From the NCBI GenBank assembly GCA_028818225.1, contig JAPPOG010000010.1, forward strand, positions 1 to 64,000: DNA of 64,000 nt, given 5' to 3'. The first letter of the stretch is position 1. The number at the start of each line of letters is the position of its first letter. This document shows positions 1-9,258 of the stretch, piece after piece. Made by a program: the position numbers and the translations under genes. The stretch is from Gammaproteobacteria bacterium (GTDB lineage Bacteria > Pseudomonadota > Gammaproteobacteria > Pseudomonadales > Pseudohongiellaceae). Under the pieces are notes generated by a model. It was given only the letters and a program-made list of their open reading frames with translations. It searched no databases and was not told the origin of the DNA.

Positions 1-60
1 AACCTAGTCGATCGCTATTCATGCTTGTTAATCAATAATTAGTTGAGATAAATCTTAATT

Positions 61-996
61 ACAGATGCTTTTAACTATAAAAAGGCCTATCTAAGACAAC
101 GAAAAGCTCGGGAAAAAGCTGAAACCTTGTTAGAAATACGTTCACGCGATTTGTATGAAAGCAATCAATCTCTTCAAAAAGCGTACGACTTGTTGGAATC
201 ACGCTCACGAGAGTTGTATGACATTAATCGATCTCTTCAAACTGCATACGAAGAGCTTAGCAAACAAAAAGATCAGCTAGTGGAGCAAGAAAAACTTGCC
301 GCAAAGTCGGAGTTTCTATCATTAATGAGTCACGAAATAAAAACTCCACTCAATTCAATTATTTCTATGTCATTTATACTGGACGAATTGGAACTAGACG
401 CAGATGCGACCAAAGCCACGAATGTGCTAATGAAGTCCAGTCAACACCTTCTGGCACTAATTGACAGTTGATTGGACTTCGCAAAATTTGAGGCCAGCGA
501 AAGAAAACTAAATATCAAGAGCTTCAATTTTTTGAATTTAATTCAGGATGTCCAGGAAATTTGTTGCGGAAATCTGGATCAGAGCGCAATCCTATTCTCG
601 CTAATTATTGATGACAAAGTCCCTGAAATAATCGAGTCCGATGAAATGAAAGTGAAGCAGGTTTTACTCAACCTGCTGAGCAACGCGGTAAAATTTACCA
701 GTGCCGGCTCCATCGATATGAAAGTCTCATTGAGGCAAGAAAATGACACAGAATTTATAGTCGTTAAGGTTAAGGATACGGGTATCGGTATAAAAACTGA
801 GGAAATGACCAGGCTTTTCGAGGCTTTTACTCAAGCCGATAGCAGCAAAACTCGCGCATTTGGCGGAACAGGATTGGGACTAAATATTGCACTTACCTAC
901 GCCGATTTATTAGGAGGCGATATCAGCGTAACTAGTGAACTGGGTGAAGGTTCGGAATTTACGTTTGACTTCATTCTTAAGCGAAATCGAGAGTAA
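61..996 (+). pseudogene. Sensor histidine kinase, interrupted by an in-frame TGA
   Basis: The frame encodes a coiled-coil N-terminus, a HisKA dimerisation/phosphoacceptor helix (SHEIKTPLNSI, His near 331-333) and, after a TGA at 469-471, an intact HATPase_c domain with N box (LLNLLSNAVKF), G1 (DTGIGI) and G2 (FGGTGLGLNIA). The stop falls in the usual link between HisKA and HATPase (LIDS, stop, LDFAKFEAS), where homologues read LINDILDFSKIEAG, so both halves belong to one gene. Coding-like sequence (NYKKAYLRQRKAREKAE) reaches back to about 61, but there is no ATG, GTG or TTG between the in-frame TAA at 49 and TTG at 127, so the true start also appears lost. There is no transmembrane segment; a soluble kinase would be expected. 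It is convergent with a response regulator. A sequencing error at the TGA is the main alternative. Confidence 0.75.
127..252 (+). repeat. 63-bp tandem duplication inside the kinase coiled coil
   Basis: Two adjacent 63-bp units (127-189 and 190-252) encode closely similar 21-residue heptad-rich segments beginning LLEIRSRDLYESNQSL and LLESRSRELYDINRSL. The units differ at several bases, so the duplication is not fresh. It lengthens the signalling helix by a whole number of residues and keeps the frame. Confidence 0.7.
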
Positions 997-1070
997 ATCA
1001 CTGGCGAATAAACTCGTCAAGCAGTTGAGTTCTTCATTTAATTGATTATTTTAAAAATCAAACGGTCAAA

Positions 1071-1499
1071 TCAGGCATTCAGGCGTTTCTTGTAAAGTTC
1101 AATAAATACTTGAACTTTTGCCCGAATTTTTCGTGGATCCAATGGTTTGTAAATAAAATCGACGGCACCACACTCATAACCCTTATTATCCAGATTTTCA
1201 GATTCAGTATCCGCCGTCAGGAAAATAATTGGTGTGTCGGTATTCTTTTCCAATTGCTTTATATAGCGTGCTGTCTGAAATCCATTTTTAACCGGCATGT
1301 GATAATCCAAGATTATGAGTGCGAACTCCAAATCCTTACATTTGTCTACTGCCTCATCACAACTGCTGGCATGATGGCAAGTAACCTCAAGGTGCCGCAG
1401 GACAAATTCAAGGACTGTGCGATTCTCTTCATAATCATCTACTAGAAGAATATCCACTTTTGATGGCGCCTCTGAATACTGTTGATTTATATCGTTCAT
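1071..1499 (-). CDS. Single-domain CheY-like response regulator
   Basis: A receiver domain fills the 142-residue product. The acidic pair is in ILLVDDYEEN, the phospho-acceptor Asp in LIILDYHMPVKNG, the Thr in IIFLTADTE and the conserved Lys in DFIYKPLDP. There is no output domain, so it probably acts by protein-protein contact or as a phosphorelay intermediate. I chose the ATG at 1497-1499 because the 48 residues gained by the longer frame (to 1643) look unrelated to any receiver; neither start has a strong ribosome site. It converges on the broken kinase at 61-996, a plausible former partner, in which case this regulator may now be an orphan. Confidence 0.88.
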   Translation of the reverse strand: MNDINQQYSEAPSKVDILLVDDYEENRTVLEFVLRHLEVTCHHASSCDEAVDKCKDLEFALIILDYHMPVKNGFQTARYIKQLEKNTDTPIIFLTADTESENLDNKGYECGAVDFIYKPLDPRKIRAKVQVFIELYKKRLNA

Positions 1500-1715
1500 A
1501 AAACTAAGTTTACCTATGTAGTTCTGGCAAAATATCAGAACTGTAAGGAAAAATTTGGGAAGCATTTCACACTTTACTGAAAAACAGGAATAGATCGATT
1601 TCTCAGCAATCGAAAACAATTTGTAAATTAAATCTATACCCATGGATCTCTATGGTTTCATAACGCTAATTTCTGCGGTAGTTTTAGGCAAACTCATCAT
1701 TACAGGTGGCTTCAA

Positions 1716-3866
1716 ATGAGCCGACTCAATATTGTTCGTATTCCTGTTGCTTTCAGCTTCCTGGCAACTAGCATTATTGCGGCCAACTCGGCTGCCCAGG
1801 AACCGGCTGATGGCTTCACCGCCGACCAGGCATCCCGTGGTGGCGAAGTATACGAGGCTGAATGCGCCAGCTGTCATCGTTCAGACTTTCAGGGCAGTTT
1901 CGAGGCCGTGCAGCTAGCCGGACAGAATTTTTTGATTAACTGGGCTGAGCAGAGTCCAGCTGAATTATTCGATCGCATTAAAGCGACGATGCCTGTTGAT
2001 CAACCCGGGAGACTGAGCGACCAGGCCTATATTGACGTCACTGCTTACCTGCTCGCGGCTAATGGGGTGAGTGCGGGCAATGTTGAACTGAGTACAACAG
2101 CTTCTACATCCATTGGTACATTAATAGAAGAAAGAACAACTGCTTCGAATACAGCTCCCGATCCCGAGGAAAGAGCGCAACTGCGTCCGCAAGGGCAATC
2201 ACAACCTGCGGCGGCTGGTTTGAGAGTGGCTGGCACCGTGCCAAACTTCGTGCCGGTTACCGATGAAATGCTGCGCTCGCCTTCGCCCAATGACTGGATG
2301 ATGATTCGCGGTAATTACCAATCCTGGAGTTACAGCGAGCTTGATTCGATTAACCGGGATAATGTGGATGAGCTCGAGCTCGTGTGGTCCTGGTCCATGG
2401 CAGAAGGCGGCTGGAATGCACCCTCCCCGCTGGTCTACAACGGCATTATCTACCTCACCAACTACGGCAATATTGTGCAGGCTCTGGATGCCCGCACCGG
2501 CAACCTGATCTGGGAGCATGAATTCGGCATTGAATCCCAGGGCTATTCTGGCATGAGTCGCAATCTTGCTATTTATGCAGACAAAATCTTTTTCGCCACT
2601 TCCGATACCCGCATGGTGGCACTGGATGCTGCCACCGGTGAGTTAGCGTGGATGACGCGCTTCGGCGACAACACTCAGGGTCATCAAAGCACCAGCGGCC
2701 CGATTGTAGTTAATGGTACTGTTGTGCAAGGGCTCAATGGTTGTGAACGATTCAGCCATGCCGGTTGTTATATCAGCGGCATGGATGCGGACACCGGTGA
2801 AACCTTATGGACCTTTAACACCGTGGCTCAAGCGGACGAACCCGGTGGCGATACCTGGGCTAACCTGCCTGATCATATTCGTGGTGGTGGCGATACCTGG
2901 ATTACCGGCAGCTACGACCCACAACTGGATCTTATTTATTATGGAGTAGCCCAACCAAAACCCTGGGTAGCAGCGAGTCGCGGCATGACCACCGAAGATG
3001 CTGCACTCTATACCAATTCCACCCTCGCCCTTCGCCCTGCCGATGGCTCCCTGGCGTGGTACCACCAGTTCGTTCCCGGTGAGACGCTTGACCTCGATGA
3101 GGTATATGAGCGTGTGTTAGTGGATGTCGACGGACGCTCAGTTGTATTCAATGCCGGCAAACACGGCATTTTGTGGAAACTCGATCGTGTGACCGGGGAG
3201 TTTCTCGATTACAAGGAAATGGTCTATCAGGATGTGTTTGATTACATCGACCCGAACACCGGCGCCGTAACCTATCGCCCCGACATTCGCAACCACCGAA
3301 TCAATGAACCTATCGACTCCTGCCCCAGCACGGCGGGTGGCAAGAACTGGCACCCCATGAGCTACCACCCCGGTGAAGAACTACTGATCATTCCCATGTT
3401 TCAAACCTGCATGCAAATGACCGGCGCTGAGATTGCACTGGTAGAAGGTTCCGGCGGTGTGGGCATTCGTTCGCGACCGTTTCTGGAAATGCCAGGTACT
3501 GACGGCAACCTCGGCAAACTCGCTGCCTACGATATAGACACCATGGAAGAGATCTGGAGCATTGAGCAGCGCCCTTCTTTTCTAACCGGTGTTCTCTCAA
3601 CTGCCGGTGGTGTTGCATTCGTTGGCGATCTTGATCGCAGCTTTCGCGCTGTAGATGTAAGAACTGGTGATGAACTGTGGCGAACTCGCCTGGGCACTTC
3701 GGTGCAGGGTTTTCCGGTTTCGTTCCAGGTAGATGGTGTTCAGTATATTGCTGTGTCGACTGGATTGGGTGGGGGTAGTCCGAGATTAGGACCAAATTCA
3801 CTAGCGCCAGAGATACATTACCCGAGAAGCGGGAACGGATTGCATGTGTTTCGGTTGGGAGATTGA
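1716..3866 (+). CDS. Secreted cytochrome c / PQQ beta-propeller dehydrogenase
   Basis: This is a 716-residue periplasmic quinohaemoprotein-like enzyme expected to oxidise an alcohol and pass electrons to its own haem c. Residues 1-27 form a signal peptide; the haem site is Cys50-x-x-Cys53-His54 (CASCH) with a possible Met92 ligand (ATMP). A Pro/Gln-rich linker (about 110-170) leads to a PQQ-type propeller with repeated A-x-D-x-x-T-G-x-x-x-W blades ([48 protein letters not shown]). The haem domain is N-terminal, whereas classical type II quinohaemoprotein alcohol dehydrogenases carry it at the C-terminus. The start follows AGGTGG with suitable spacing. The substrate cannot be read from sequence. 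No pqq synthesis genes lie in the window. Confidence 0.9.
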   Translation: MSRLNIVRIPVAFSFLATSIIAANSAAQEPADGFTADQASRGGEVYEAECASCHRSDFQGSFEAVQLAGQNFLINWAEQSPAELFDRIKATMPVDQPGRLSDQAYIDVTAYLLAANGVSAGNVELSTTASTSIGTLIEERTTASNTAPDPEERAQLRPQGQSQPAAAGLRVAGTVPNFVPVTDEMLRSPSPNDWMMIRGNYQSWSYSELDSINRDNVDELELVWSWSMAEGGWNAPSPLVYNGIIYLTNYGNIVQALDARTGNLIWEHEFGIESQGYSGMSRNLAIYADKIFFATSDTRMVALDAATGELAWMTRFGDNTQGHQSTSGPIVVNGTVVQGLNGCERFSHAGCYISGMDADTGETLWTFNTVAQADEPGGDTWANLPDHIRGGGDTWITGSYDPQLDLIYYGVAQPKPWVAASRGMTTEDAALYTNSTLALRPADGSLAWYHQFVPGETLDLDEVYERVLVDVDGRSVVFNAGKHGILWKLDRVTGEFLDYKEMVYQDVFDYIDPNTGAVTYRPDIRNHRINEPIDSCPSTAGGKNWHPMSYHPGEELLIIPMFQTCMQMTGAEIALVEGSGGVGIRSRPFLEMPGTDGNLGKLAAYDIDTMEEIWSIEQRPSFLTGVLSTAGGVAFVGDLDRSFRAVDVRTGDELWRTRLGTSVQGFPVSFQVDGVQYIAVSTGLGGGSPRLGPNSLAPEIHYPRSGNGLHVFRLGD

Positions 3867-3883
3867 TACCTGCGGTGATAAGC

Positions 3884-3907
3884 GGGGCCAGCGTACCAAT
3901 ACAGCAA
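3884..3907. repeat. REP-like element, half-site
   Basis: GGGGCCAGCGTACCAATACA matches the local consensus GGGCCAGAGTAAAAATACAG seen at other intergenic sites here. It lies between the quinohaemoprotein gene and the next start. Confidence 0.45.
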
Positions 3908-4017
3908 TAAGGATAAATAAGGGATAGATGCATATTTCTGGCGTATTGGGATTACTTGGGCAAGAATGTTTGAAAATAGATCAGCCCCTTTTAAATACCA
4001 TACCGAGGACAAAGCAA

Positions 4018-5037
4018 TTGACTACTCCACTAAAACACCCCGTCCGAATTGGTAGTTTGCTGTTGTACACCGCGCTGTTATGCACCGGCGCCCAGGCTCA
4101 AAATTCTGCACGACCCGATCTGGAAGGGATCTGGACCAATGGGTCGCTAACCAATCTCACGCGCTTTAGCGGTTTGGACACACTGGTGGTATCTGCAGAG
4201 GAGGCCCGGGTCATTGCAGATGGCTTACCCACTGGTGGCGTCGAGGGTGGCTTTGATGACGGTGATGGTGTCAATAACCTGCCAGCCGCGGGTTCTGAAG
4301 ACTTCGGCGCCAGGGCATACAATCAATTCTGGGTAGATCCCGGTTCCAACCTGATGCGGGTCAGGGGCGAGTATCGTACTTCTTACATAATTGATCCGGC
4401 CAATGGGCAGGTCCCACACCTGGAAAATCCCACCACCGATTTTCGCCGTACCAGTTTCGGCAGTCGCTACGTAACAGGCATCGGTAACTTTGATGGCCCT
4501 GAGGCCTTTCCCTTGTCAGAGCGTTGTATTCTTTCTGAGGGCAGAGCCGGCCCGGCCATGCAAAGTGGGCTCTACAATAACACTTATCAGTTCGTTCAAA
4601 CCGATGATTACGTGATGATAGACATCGAGCAAATGCACGATGCGCGCATTATCCCTATCTATACTTCGGCCACCGAGGCCCGGGCCAATCGCAGACCGGC
4701 GGCCTTACAACAATACATGGGAGACTCGGTTGGCTGGTATGAAGATGATGCTCTGGTAGTGGAGACTGTCAATGTCAATCCGCTGCAAATGCAACAAAGC
4801 TCCACCGCTATCACCAAAAATGGCAAAGTAACTGAACGCTTCGTCCGCTATTCTGACACGGAAATTGTTTATCAGTTTACCGTGGAAGATGCGGATTTAT
4901 ACAGTCAGCCCTGGACAGCAGAACTCAGCTTCCATGCCATAGACGGCAAACTCTATGAGTATGCCTGCCATGAAGGTAATTACTCCATGCCAGGTTCTCT
5001 TGCCGGCGCACGCAGACTGGAAGCAGATCAACAATAA
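4018..5037 (+). CDS. Secreted protein of unknown function
   Basis: A 339-residue exported protein. I prefer TTG at 4018, which has GAGGA eight bases upstream and puts a normal signal peptide (IGSLLLYTALLCTGAQA) near the N-terminus; an ATG at 3928 would add 30 residues before the signal. The mature protein opens PDLEGIWTN and ends with a YEYACHEGNYSMPGSLAGAR segment, an arrangement I associate with conserved hypothetical secreted proteins of Acidobacteria and marine Proteobacteria that often sit near PQQ dehydrogenases. No catalytic motif is recognised. Its place between two quinoprotein genes on the same strand suggests a related periplasmic role, which is inference. Confidence 0.85.
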   Translation: MTTPLKHPVRIGSLLLYTALLCTGAQAQNSARPDLEGIWTNGSLTNLTRFSGLDTLVVSAEEARVIADGLPTGGVEGGFDDGDGVNNLPAAGSEDFGARAYNQFWVDPGSNLMRVRGEYRTSYIIDPANGQVPHLENPTTDFRRTSFGSRYVTGIGNFDGPEAFPLSERCILSEGRAGPAMQSGLYNNTYQFVQTDDYVMIDIEQMHDARIIPIYTSATEARANRRPAALQQYMGDSVGWYEDDALVVETVNVNPLQMQQSSTAITKNGKVTERFVRYSDTEIVYQFTVEDADLYSQPWTAELSFHAIDGKLYEYACHEGNYSMPGSLAGARRLEADQQ

Positions 5038-5040
5038 AAA

Positions 5041-5062
5041 AAAATAGGGACAGATTTATTTT
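5041..5062. repeat. REP-like element (ATAGGGACAGATTT type)
   Basis: AATAGGGACAGATTTATTTT follows the stop of the preceding gene. The same core occurs inverted at 21176-21193. This sequence type is familiar from RAYT-associated intergenic repeats in Gammaproteobacteria. Confidence 0.55.
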
Positions 5063-5101
5063 CCCCGAATATTGGCATTGTCCTATACACAGGAGCCGCT
5101 T

Positions 5102-6364
5102 ATGTTGTTGCATCAATACAGCGTCACTACTGCAGTAACTTTCTTTTCAATTACCGCCAGCCTTAAATCTTTGTTATTTTTGTTGTTGATGATACCTGTT
5201 TTCGTCGTGGCTCAGCCTGCGATAGATACAGATCTGATACCACGTTACTCAAGACCAACCATCGATGATCTCCCGATGATCCTTGATACAGACGAGTACG
5301 AAATTTTGGTAGAGGTGGTTGCCAGCGGTTTGGAGAATCCGTGGGGGATGGCATTCCTGCCTGATGGCGACATGCTGATCACGGAACGTGATGGTCATGT
5401 TCGTCTGCTTCGAGACGGCGTGTTGGAACCAGATCCAATTCCAGGCACACCGGAAGTGCATACAATGCAGCTATCCGGGCTTATGGATATCGCCCTGCAT
5501 CCAGAGTATGAAAAAAATGGGCTGATCTATCTCACTTATAACAAGCCGCTGGGTGAGCGAGAAGAAACCATTGCCCTGGCCCGGGGTCGCTTCGACGGCA
5601 ATGGCTTTCAGGACATGCGCGATATTTTCGTCTCGACACCTAACCACGCTGGCGGCTCGCGGATTGTGTTCGCGCCTGATGGTTCTCTGTTCATGACTGT
5701 TGGTGGCGCTTACACCGTGGGCCGCACTGCGGAGCGGGCCCAAGACGGTAGCTGGCATTCCGGTAAGGTATTACATTTATTAGATGATGGCAGTCCATTT
5801 CCTGGCAATCCTTTTTCCGGGCAAGCCGGTTATCACGCCGAGGTTTACTCTATGGGTCACCGTAATCAACACGGTCTGGCCTTTTACCCATTGACCGGTG
5901 AATTATGGGCTCATGAACATGCTCCCCAGGGTGGAGACGAACTGAATATTATCAAGCCAGGTGCAAATTATGGCTGGCCGATAGTTTCCTATTCACGGCG
6001 TTACGACGGACCCAGAATCACACAACAACCATGGCAGGAAGAATTTGAACAACCCGTTGTACTCTGGTTGCCATCAATCGCTCCATCCGGTTTAATGTTT
6101 TACACTGGCGAGAAATTTCCAGCATGGAAAAATCATGCCTTTGTCGGTTCCATGCGAGTAGGTCGAATTTTGAGAACCGGCCACCTGGAAAGAATCGTCC
6201 TGAATGAAAACGGTGAAGAAACTGCCAGGGAATGGATTCTGGAAGAACTGGGTGAGCGCATACGCGATGTCAAACAAGGGCCGGATGAACTTATTTATGT
6301 GCTTACTGAAACAGCCGATGGTATGCTGCTGCGACTGTCGCCGGTTGCGCCTGTCGAAGAATGA
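5102..6364 (+). CDS. PQQ-dependent sugar dehydrogenase (soluble aldose dehydrogenase family)
   Basis: A 420-residue secreted six-bladed propeller of the GSDH/sorbosone dehydrogenase family (YliI-like), which oxidises aldoses with PQQ in the periplasm. Recognisable blocks are GLENPWGMAFLPDGDMLITE, GLMDIALHPEY, GGSRIVFAPDGSLFMTVGG, GHRNQHGLAFYP, HEHAPQGGDELNII and GANYGWPIVSYSRRYDG; the His, Arg and Asn residues in these blocks are the ones used for PQQ and calcium in the family. The ATG at 5102 has AGGAG six bases upstream and starts a long hydrophobic signal (LLFLLLMIPVFVVA); an ATG at 5072 lacks a site. It is on the same strand as the two preceding genes and may share transcription. Confidence 0.93.
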   Translation: MLLHQYSVTTAVTFFSITASLKSLLFLLLMIPVFVVAQPAIDTDLIPRYSRPTIDDLPMILDTDEYEILVEVVASGLENPWGMAFLPDGDMLITERDGHVRLLRDGVLEPDPIPGTPEVHTMQLSGLMDIALHPEYEKNGLIYLTYNKPLGEREETIALARGRFDGNGFQDMRDIFVSTPNHAGGSRIVFAPDGSLFMTVGGAYTVGRTAERAQDGSWHSGKVLHLLDDGSPFPGNPFSGQAGYHAEVYSMGHRNQHGLAFYPLTGELWAHEHAPQGGDELNIIKPGANYGWPIVSYSRRYDGPRITQQPWQEEFEQPVVLWLPSIAPSGLMFYTGEKFPAWKNHAFVGSMRVGRILRTGHLERIVLNENGEETAREWILEELGERIRDVKQGPDELIYVLTETADGMLLRLSPVAPVEE

Positions 6365-6538
6365 GAAACAATAATAGACGAATCTCAAATTCAATGCCCG
6401 CGTATGCTACGATAATTTACTGCTAGCTTCCTAACAGCCATTATTATGCCAGTAATGCCAATAAAAATTGAAAAACGATTCATCACAAATTGAATTTACA
6501 AATCGATCAGCGAAGATCAAACTATTCGAAGGTGCCCT

Positions 6539-7498
6539 ATGCCCCAAATTAAATCCCTTTCTCTAACAACCATCTTTGGCACAGCTGTTGGAATGCTGAT
6601 TCCAATTCTGGCCTTTGCCCAGGACCATAATAACCATGATCATGATTCTCAGGACCATGGTGGTCAAATGCACAACCACGCCCACGCCAATGTGGCCGTG
6701 GATTGTACAACTCTAGCGACACCGCCATGGGCTGGACTTCCCGAGGCAGATCGCCGGCAACTTGCTGCGCTGCAGGAGGAGTATTCCGCACTGGATACAC
6801 CGGAAAAGGCCAGGGCTGCCGGTTGGATGCCAGTAATTGGTGATATTCCCGGTATGGGCGTGCACTGGGTGCTCCCCGAGCGCATGGCAGATCCACTGGA
6901 TATCAATAAGCCGGATAACATCATGTTTACCAGCATTGACGGTAAGGATCAGTTAGTTGGTGCGGCCTACACATTCTTCGATGTGCCGGACACCACCATG
7001 CCGGTTCCCTTTGAGAGTGATCTCGCCAAGTGGCATGACCATCCGCAGTTTGCGCCGGACGGTCAGACCCTGCACATGATCCACGTCTGGTTTGTGCCCT
7101 CGTCCAACGGACCTTTTGCCGGACTTAACTTCAACCTGCCATTTGCAACAGCGGGTATCACTCCACCAAGCTCCTGCTGGATGGCAGATGAAGCAGATTC
7201 CGAGCGAATTCAGATCGTTTCATTCGCCCTGGTGCCGCCACGGATGTTCGGTACCGACTCACCACAAGCAGCTGCCCCACCCAGGCCTGATCGTACTGAG
7301 ATGATTGCCGCCCTCGATGCTGCAGCCATCGCTGACGATCGCGAAGCTTGGATGGCAACTGCCGATGCGTTTATTGCTGACCTGACTGAATTCGAGCAGG
7401 AAACGGTAGCGGGCATGCTGGGCATATTGAATCTTAACCAGATGTCTTCTGCTGAAAGAGATGCAGCCGGAATTGCGCAGCCAGGTAGAGGCAATTAA
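6539..7498 (+). CDS. Secreted His-rich protein of unknown function
   Basis: A 319-residue exported protein with a signal peptide (MLIPILAFA) followed at about residues 29-48 by a run rich in His and Asp (DHNNHDHDSQDHGGQMHNHA), likely a metal-binding tail. The rest is a compact domain with GVHWVLPERM, KWHDHPQF and LHMIHVWFVPSSNGPFAG, all rich in His near the predicted core. The motif WFVPSSNGPFAG recurs in conserved hypothetical secreted proteins, but I cannot name a reaction. AAGGTG lies five bases before the ATG. A copper or zinc role is inference from the His content only. Confidence 0.85.
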   Translation: MPQIKSLSLTTIFGTAVGMLIPILAFAQDHNNHDHDSQDHGGQMHNHAHANVAVDCTTLATPPWAGLPEADRRQLAALQEEYSALDTPEKARAAGWMPVIGDIPGMGVHWVLPERMADPLDINKPDNIMFTSIDGKDQLVGAAYTFFDVPDTTMPVPFESDLAKWHDHPQFAPDGQTLHMIHVWFVPSSNGPFAGLNFNLPFATAGITPPSSCWMADEADSERIQIVSFALVPPRMFGTDSPQAAAPPRPDRTEMIAALDAAAIADDREAWMATADAFIADLTEFEQETVAGMLGILNLNQMSSAERDAAGIAQPGRGN

Positions 7499-7508
7499 TT
7501 TGCATACA

Positions 7509-7525
7509 GGGCCAGAGTAAAAATA
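7509..7525. repeat. REP-like element, half-site
   Basis: GGCCAGAGTAAAAATAC, eleven bases after the preceding stop, is an exact match to the window's main REP-like consensus. Confidence 0.55.
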
Positions 7526-7569
7526 CTCGGCACTGCTCTCTCCAGGTATGGGGGGGGGTGGGAGTGAAA

Positions 7570-8256
7570 ATGGAAGAGACAGGCCAAAATTTAAATAGGC
7601 TCGCTCGTACCGATTTGCAGCGAAAGAGCGCATGTGTGTGTTAGCAGCAATCGGTATAGTTTTTTTTGGAACTTGGCATATTCTAGCGGGCCCAGGCAGG
7701 ACGAATACCATCTAAGGCCTATCGGTGCTAGCACATTTACCGATTTTCGTTTTGGCAGCGTATTTTGCCCAAAGCAAATATAGCCGGCTTATACCAAATC
7801 TTTTGGTAGCTCTTGCGTGGGCTGGCATATACATCACTGGTATTTTACAGCTAGGATTAATCCCGCTCGCCGTAAGTTGAATAATTCTTTTGCCCTTTGT
7901 CCTGTATGCTACTTTAGGAAACTCAGGATTCATTATTACCATAGTGACAACGCTCTTAGTCGTGCCCAGCGTATTGCTTCTAGGAATATTTTTCCCACCT
8001 GAATCTGAAGTTTTTATGCCGACTGGTTACGGATTTACTGCCCTCTTTTTTGTGGTGCTGTATGCGTTTATCGGTCTTATGCTCGTCGCACAGGAAACTC
8101 ATGATCTAATAAGCATGACACGAGCTGCCTCGAAAGCGGAAGAATCCTTCTTAGCAGTAATGAGTCATGAAATTCGTAATCCGCTAAATGCATTGTTGGG
8201 CACGCTAAAAGAACTATCCAAATCGACTGAATTGAACCGTTCGGAAAAAGAATCAG
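7570..8256 (+). pseudogene. Remnant of a multi-TM membrane histidine kinase
   Basis: A degraded kinase reading frame. An ATG at 7570 with a GGGAG ribosome site opens MEETGQNLNRLARTDLQRKS, but that frame stops at 7642. A frame change at the (TG)n tract around 7633-7640 restores a hydrophobic frame (LAAIGIVFFGTWHILAG). This continues through a TAA at 7713 and a TGA at 7878 into several membrane helices (WAGIYITGILQLGLIPLAV, GFIITIVTTLLVVPSVLLLG, FTALFFVVLYAFIGLMLV) and a HisKA box (FLAVMSHEIRNPLNALLG). The ATPase domain is missing: the frame runs out at about 8256, where sulfotransferase sequence begins. The longest intact piece is 7890-8282. Frame repair upstream of 7716 is my reconstruction and less certain than the HisKA part. 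Confidence 0.65.
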
Positions 8257-8829
8257 TTGAATGCCGCCATGTCCTTTCATAATCACAAGCTCAATTATAC
8301 GGATAAAGTATTGGCAGCAGCTGAAGTGATGCTGGCGGACGATCCTGACTTTGAAGGCAGAATCGATCGGGCAGATCCTGATCCCGCCAAGCATTTTCAT
8401 GACTGGATTACTGGTGAGGAAGATCACATCGGCGATCCTGCCTGCGGCTTCTGGCATATGGAACGGAGTTATTGGGAAGCCCGTAACGATCCGGATGTAT
8501 TGCTGGTGCACTATGCTGATCTCAAGAAAGACCTGACTGGAGAGATGCGCAGGATCGCGGATTTCCTCGAGATTGAAGTCGCTGAAAATCTCTGGCCTGA
8601 ACTGGTCCAGGCAGCCGGCTTCGATTCCATGAAGGAAAAGACCGACGAGCTGTTGCCTACCGCAGGCGATTTATGGGAGGGAGGTGGAAACACATTTTTG
8701 CACAAAGGCACTAATGGGCGCTGGCGTGAAACTGTTAACAGTGAAGACCTTCAAGCCTATGAGCGCAAGGTCAAGCAAGAATTCTCACCTGAACTGGCGC
8801 AGTGGATTGAGTTTGGTCGTCTGGAATAA
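8257..8829 (+). pseudogene. C-terminal half of a sulfotransferase
   Basis: The 190-codon frame matches the second half of a PAPS-dependent sulfotransferase. AAMSFHNHK corresponds to the region just after the 3'-phosphate-binding motif; VLLVHYADLKKDLTGEMRRI, IADFLEIEV and the terminal GTNGRWRETVNSEDLQAYER follow in the usual order. The N-terminal half with the 5'-phosphosulfate loop (normally YPKSGTTW-like) is absent. The preceding bases belong to the kinase remnant in another frame. A non-functional deletion product is the simplest reading, though the frame itself is open and intact to its stop. Confidence 0.75.
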
Positions 8830-8832
8830 GCT

Positions 8833-8852
8833 TGGATCAGAGTAAAAATAAG
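8833..8852. repeat. REP-like element, half-site
   Basis: TGGATCAGAGTAAAAATAAG is a variant of the local consensus, directly after the sulfotransferase stop; a loose inverted partner (TTTCTCAGGCCC) follows at about 8863-8874. Confidence 0.4.
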
Positions 8853-8927
8853 TACTATATTATTTCTCAGGCCCTTTTGCTTTTCTTTTTCCTATACTGG
8901 ATGTAGCTCCTAATTAGCAATCAAACC

Positions 8928-9257
8928 TCAGTTATCTCGTTCAATACGCCGGTATTTTCCATCGATGAACCCAGCGAAGAAATGCTCCAGCATGGGATGC
9001 TTTACCGGATCATTGGAATCATCGAGTTCTAAATGTCTTTCAGCGACATAAGTTGAATGATCGCTACCGTGAACTAACACATGATACCAGGGCTTGTTTT
9101 TTGGCGGACGGGATTTAGCCACCATGTCATACCATTCATCAGAGGCCTGAAAGCGGCTATCGACATCGACGATGACACCACGATAGCCAAAGCGCAGATG
9201 ACTAACTACATCTCCAACAGAAAATTTTACCCGCGCAATGTTGACTACATCTCCCAT
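8928..9257 (-). CDS. hspQ: Heat shock protein HspQ (YccV family)
   Basis: A 109-residue protein with the characteristic HspQ/YccV fold: FSVGDVVSHLRFGYRGVIVD, then KPWYHVLVHGSDHSTYVAE and HPMLEHFFAGFIDGKY. In enterobacteria HspQ is a heat-inducible specificity factor for Lon protease and was also described as a binder of hemimethylated DNA. I chose the ATG at 9255-9257 since the family begins just before ARVKFSVGD; the longer frame adds 20 unrelated residues overlapping the upstream gene. The upstream stop is one base away, with GGAT inside the end of that gene serving as ribosome site, so the two are probably translationally coupled. Confidence 0.95.
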   Translation of the reverse strand: MGDVVNIARVKFSVGDVVSHLRFGYRGVIVDVDSRFQASDEWYDMVAKSRPPKNKPWYHVLVHGSDHSTYVAERHLELDDSNDPVKHPMLEHFFAGFIDGKYRRIERDN

Positions 9258-9258
9258 G

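Noticed and set aside
7546-7561. G-rich run near 7550 as a phase-variation tract
   Set aside because: The run lies upstream of a pseudogene in non-coding DNA and probably includes its old ribosome site; no intact gene would be switched by it.
469-7880. Recoded UGA in the two kinase genes
   Set aside because: Both kinases carry in-frame TGA (469 and 7878), but many intact genes here stop at TGA, and the second kinase also has a TAA, a shift and a truncation. Decay explains both.
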